Assembly: GCA_943331445.1 (NCBI GenBank)
Contig: CALQLO010000018.1
Location: forward strand, 1-36,589
Direction of reading: 5' to 3'
From: Akkermansia muciniphila
GTDB taxonomy: Bacteria; Verrucomicrobiota; Verrucomicrobiia; Opitutales; UBA953
Length of the DNA: 36,589 nt
The notes beneath the pieces were generated by a model that saw only the letters and a list, made by a program, of their open reading frames with translations, had not been told where the DNA came from and did not search any database. The number at the start of each line of letters is the position of its first letter. The stretch's first letter is position 1. A program made the position numbers and the translations under genes. Below are positions 34,282 to 36,589 of the stretch, piece after piece.

Positions 34282-35720
34282 TAGGCGATGATGGAGTCGA
34301 CAATCTTGCCGTGGACGTCGGTGAGGCGATAGTCGCGACCGGCGTTACGGAAAGTGAACTCCTCGTGGTTGAACCCGAGAAGGCGCAGGATGGTGGCGTG
34401 TAAGTCATGGACATGCACCACGTCCTTGACGGCCTTGAAGCCGAACTCGTCGCTCTCGCCGTGGATGTGGCCGGGTTTTACGCCGCCACCAGCCATCCAC
34501 ATCGTGAAGCCGTGGCTATTATGGTCGCGTCCATTAATCTTGCCAGCGTTGGAGCCAGGCGTGGGAAGTTCCACGGTGGGAGTTCGACCGAATTCTCCTC
34601 CCCAGATGACGAGCGTATCTTCGAGCATGCCGAGTCGTTTGAGATCCGTTAGGAGTGCCGCAATGGGTTGATCGGCTTCAAGGGCGAGGCGCTTATGATT
34701 TTTCTCGATGTCGTCATGGCTGTCCCATGGCTGGCCGGCGCCGTGCCAGAGCTGAATGAAGCGCACGCCGCGTTCGGCGAGACGGCGAGCGATGAGGAAC
34801 TGTCGGCCAAGGGTCGTATCACCATACATCTCACGCGTCTTTTCAGGCTCGCGGCCGATGTCAAAGGCGTCGGTGGCTTCGAGTTGCATACGATAGGCCA
34901 TCTCGAAGGACTGGGCTCGGGCTTCCAGGGCGGCATCCTGCGAGCGGGTCGCTTGGTGGGCGGCGTTGAGCTTCGCGAGGAGGTCGAGTTGCTTGCGCTG
35001 GGCGGGCCGGGAGAGGCCGTGGTTGCGGATATTCTCCACGAGTTCGTCGACGTTGCGTTTAGCGGTGTCGACGTAGTTGCCCTGATAGACGCCAGGCAGG
35101 AACCCGCATTGCCAGTTCTGGGTTTCTTGAATCGGGAAACCACCCGGACAAAGGGTCATGAAGCCGGGTAGATTTTCGTTCTCGGTGCCGAGTCCGTAGG
35201 TGACCCAAGAGCCGAGGGAGGGGCGAATCTGTCGGGCCTCGCCGCAATTCATCAGCAATAAGGAGGGTTCGTGATTCGGCACATCGGCCTTCATGGAACG
35301 AATGACGCAGAGATCGTCGGCATGCTCGGCGGTTTTCTCAAAGAGTTCGCTGACTTCGAGTCCGCTCTTGCCGTAACGTTTCCAGCTGAAGGGTGAACGG
35401 AAGGCGGCCCCGGTCTTGCGCTCGGTGGCGATGTAGTCGCCGGGGAGGGTCTTGCCGTGGTATTTATCGAGGCTGATCTTGCGATCGAAGGTATCGACCT
35501 GGGAGGCACCGCCGTTGGCGAAGATATGGATGACACGCTTGGCCTTGAAGGGGAGGGGCGGTTTGCGAGCCGCCAAGGGGTGCATCGGGTCGACGTTAAT
35601 CTGCGCGGCCTGCAGGTCGCGCTGCAGGAGTGAACTCAGGGCGACGCCGCCGAGCCCCATGCCGCAACGGCGGAGGAATTCGCGCCGCGAACCGAGGGAG
35701 AGTGGGTCGATGTGTTGCAT
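34281..35720 (-). CDS. DUF1501 protein with Tat signal
   Basis: A 479-residue DUF1501 protein. Tat motif GSRREFLRRCGMGLGG (10-25). Signatures: IHIFANGGASQVDTFDRK, VIRSMKADVPNHEPS, GSWVTYGLGTENENLPGF, LIARRLAERGVRFIQLWHGAGQPWDSHDD, WGGEFGRTPT, GRDHNSHGF, HVHDLHATILRLLG and RLTDVHGKIV. It differs from the other two minus-strand copies by GRDHN for GRDHH and by an insertion before that motif (ELPTPGSNAGKIN). The start shares one base with the stop of the upstream DUF1553 gene (TAATG) and the stop shares one base with the esterase start. Role unknown; presumed partner of the upstream haem-motif protein. Confidence 0.9.
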   Translation of the reverse strand: MQHIDPLSLGSRREFLRRCGMGLGGVALSSLLQRDLQAAQINVDPMHPLAARKPPLPFKAKRVIHIFANGGASQVDTFDRKISLDKYHGKTLPGDYIATERKTGAAFRSPFSWKRYGKSGLEVSELFEKTAEHADDLCVIRSMKADVPNHEPSLLLMNCGEARQIRPSLGSWVTYGLGTENENLPGFMTLCPGGFPIQETQNWQCGFLPGVYQGNYVDTAKRNVDELVENIRNHGLSRPAQRKQLDLLAKLNAAHQATRSQDAALEARAQSFEMAYRMQLEATDAFDIGREPEKTREMYGDTTLGRQFLIARRLAERGVRFIQLWHGAGQPWDSHDDIEKNHKRLALEADQPIAALLTDLKRLGMLEDTLVIWGGEFGRTPTVELPTPGSNAGKINGRDHNSHGFTMWMAGGGVKPGHIHGESDEFGFKAVKDVVHVHDLHATILRLLGFNHEEFTFRNAGRDYRLTDVHGKIVDSIIA

Positions 35721-36589
35721 TAGTCGGCGAAGATGAATTCGTTGCTCTCTAGAAGGACCTGAGCGAAGGTCGACCAGGCTGACTGCGGGTCGGTCTTTTT
35801 GCCGAAGTCAGCGGTACCTGAGGCGATGACTTCCCCTGACTTGGCATCTTTGATTACGGCCGACCATTTGAAGCCGTCGCTATTGGAGCCGATCAGATTA
35901 TCGGCGACGAAGTTAATCGACTCACCGGGGGCGAGTTCGATTTCCTCGAGATTAAGCGTGGCGGCACCAGCCCCTTTGGCCACGGCTTCCAAGAGTAAGC
36001 CAGCCCGGCTACTTGTAATTCGTCCGCGGACGCCATCGCTAGATTTGCTGGGGACTTCTAGTTTGCTTTCGATGCGGAATTTACCGCCGCCGCCCGCGGT
36101 CCAGCGTCGCACCACCGCCGTATCTTGTCGGTCGCCAGGATGTCCGCCGGCCGCGGAGAGGAAGGCGTGCCCGAACTCCTTATTGGGCATTTTTTCGCCG
36201 GGTCCGAAGCCTTCTTTGATTTTGAATTTCATCTCCGTGAACTTTAGTTGCTTGGTGGCTGGATCCCAGCCGCCGACGCCGTACGTCCAGGTGGCGGGCG
36301 CAGGTGCCTGGCCTGCTTCGCGAATGTATTGGACGGCGAGCTGGGTTTCGGTGCTCGTCGGGCGGCGGCTGAGGACAGCGGTGTAGAGCGCGGCGACCTT
36401 GGCTTCGTCGTTGGTTAAGGTCGTTACCTTAGAAGCAAGCGCGTCAGCTTGGGTTCTCGCGAAGGGATGGTTAAGCATCCACAGGGCCTGCTGGGGCGTC
36501 GTAGTCTGGTTGCGCTTCGGCACGTGATAGTCCGGATTAGCGAAGTCAAAGGTCCGGAAGACGGCGGGCAGGTTCTGGCGGTCGATGAA
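35720..36589 (-). CDS. C-terminal part of a DUF1553 protein with a beta-rich insert, cut by the window edge
   Basis: The frame runs open to the last base, so the gene is truncated on its N-terminal side; the apparent GTG start at 36523 is internal. The text FIDRQNLPAVFRTFDFANPDYH followed by RNQTTTPQQALWMLNHPF (given in segments) is the classic DUF1553 region. After PTSTETQLAVQYIREAG the domain is interrupted by about 150 residues of Gly-rich beta structure (WDPATKQLKFTEMKFKI, GGGGKFRIESKLEV), then the hallmark tail SAWSTFAQVLLESNEFIFAD ends the protein. The insert resembles the carbohydrate-binding or C-terminal domains of other PVC cytochrome proteins. Its stop shares one base with the DUF1501 start. 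Confidence 0.85.
   Translation of the reverse strand, partial: FIDRQNLPAVFRTFDFANPDYHVPKRNQTTTPQQALWMLNHPFARTQADALASKVTTLTNDEAKVAALYTAVLSRRPTSTETQLAVQYIREAGQAPAPATWTYGVGGWDPATKQLKFTEMKFKIKEGFGPGEKMPNKEFGHAFLSAAGGHPGDRQDTAVVRRWTAGGGGKFRIESKLEVPSKSSDGVRGRITSSRAGLLLEAVAKGAGAATLNLEEIELAPGESINFVADNLIGSNSDGFKWSAVIKDAKSGEVIASGTADFGKKTDPQSAWSTFAQVLLESNEFIFAD

Noticed and set aside
35720-36523. Complete gene starting at the GTG at 36523
   Set aside because: The DUF1553 sequence continues in frame upstream to the window edge, so this is an internal codon of a truncated gene.
1-36589. CRISPR arrays, tRNA or rRNA genes, transposases, phage genes
   Set aside because: I saw no regularly spaced repeats, no RNA gene signatures and no mobile-element proteins on either strand.

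Overview
The window looks like a chromosomal segment of a bacterium of the PVC group, most likely Verrucomicrobiota. The basis is the dense set of families that are expanded almost only there: planctomycete-type cytochrome/DUF1549/DUF1553 proteins paired with DUF1501 proteins, DUF1080 (3-keto-disaccharide hydrolase-like) proteins, a Tat-exported Gfo/Idh/MocA oxidoreductase, a DUF6797-like propeller protein and a one-Cys (FGly-type) sulfatase. GC is about 60 percent by eye. There are no tRNA, rRNA, CRISPR or transposase genes. Genus-level placement is not possible from the sequence alone.

Layout, left to right. 1-4170: the start of a DUF7133-like propeller dehydrogenase (minus, cut by the edge), a Gfo/Idh/MocA oxidoreductase (plus), a serine hydrolase (minus) and an acetylxylan-esterase-like hydrolase (plus). 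4171-4475: a repeat-rich spacer with short direct repeats, a hairpin and a 108-bp inverted-repeat element. 4476-9965: a very large exported multidomain protein (TIM barrel, LamG-like, DUF6797-like, propeller, type-1 copper cupredoxin), a small membrane protein and an SGNH hydrolase. 10066-13526: a DUF1549/DUF1553 gene coupled to a DUF1501 gene, ended by a strong terminator. 13577-17126: a MenH-like hydrolase, a flavin-reductase-like protein and biosynthetic arginine decarboxylase SpeA, which are housekeeping or metabolic genes. 17238-20285: a SMUG1-type uracil-DNA glycosylase, a methyltransferase and a sulfatase. 20304-36589: a minus-strand block with three more DUF1549/DUF1553-DUF1501 pairs, two DUF1080 genes, a FAD-dependent oxidoreductase and an esterase.

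How the genes may work together. Almost everything outside 13577-18774 carries a Sec, Tat or lipoprotein signal, so the window mainly encodes envelope or periplasmic polysaccharide and glycoside processing: removal of esters (three or four hydrolases) and sulfate (sulfatase), oxidation of sugars (Gfo/Idh/MocA, FAD enzyme, propeller enzymes), cleavage of keto-glycosides (DUF1080), and c-type haem or copper carriers (CxxCH proteins, cupredoxin) that could take the electrons. The most striking regularity is the pairing: each of the four haem-motif DUF1549/DUF1553 genes is followed directly by a DUF1501 gene with overlapping or 2-nt-spaced stop and start codons. Function of these pairs is unknown to me; a two-protein periplasmic complex is an inference.
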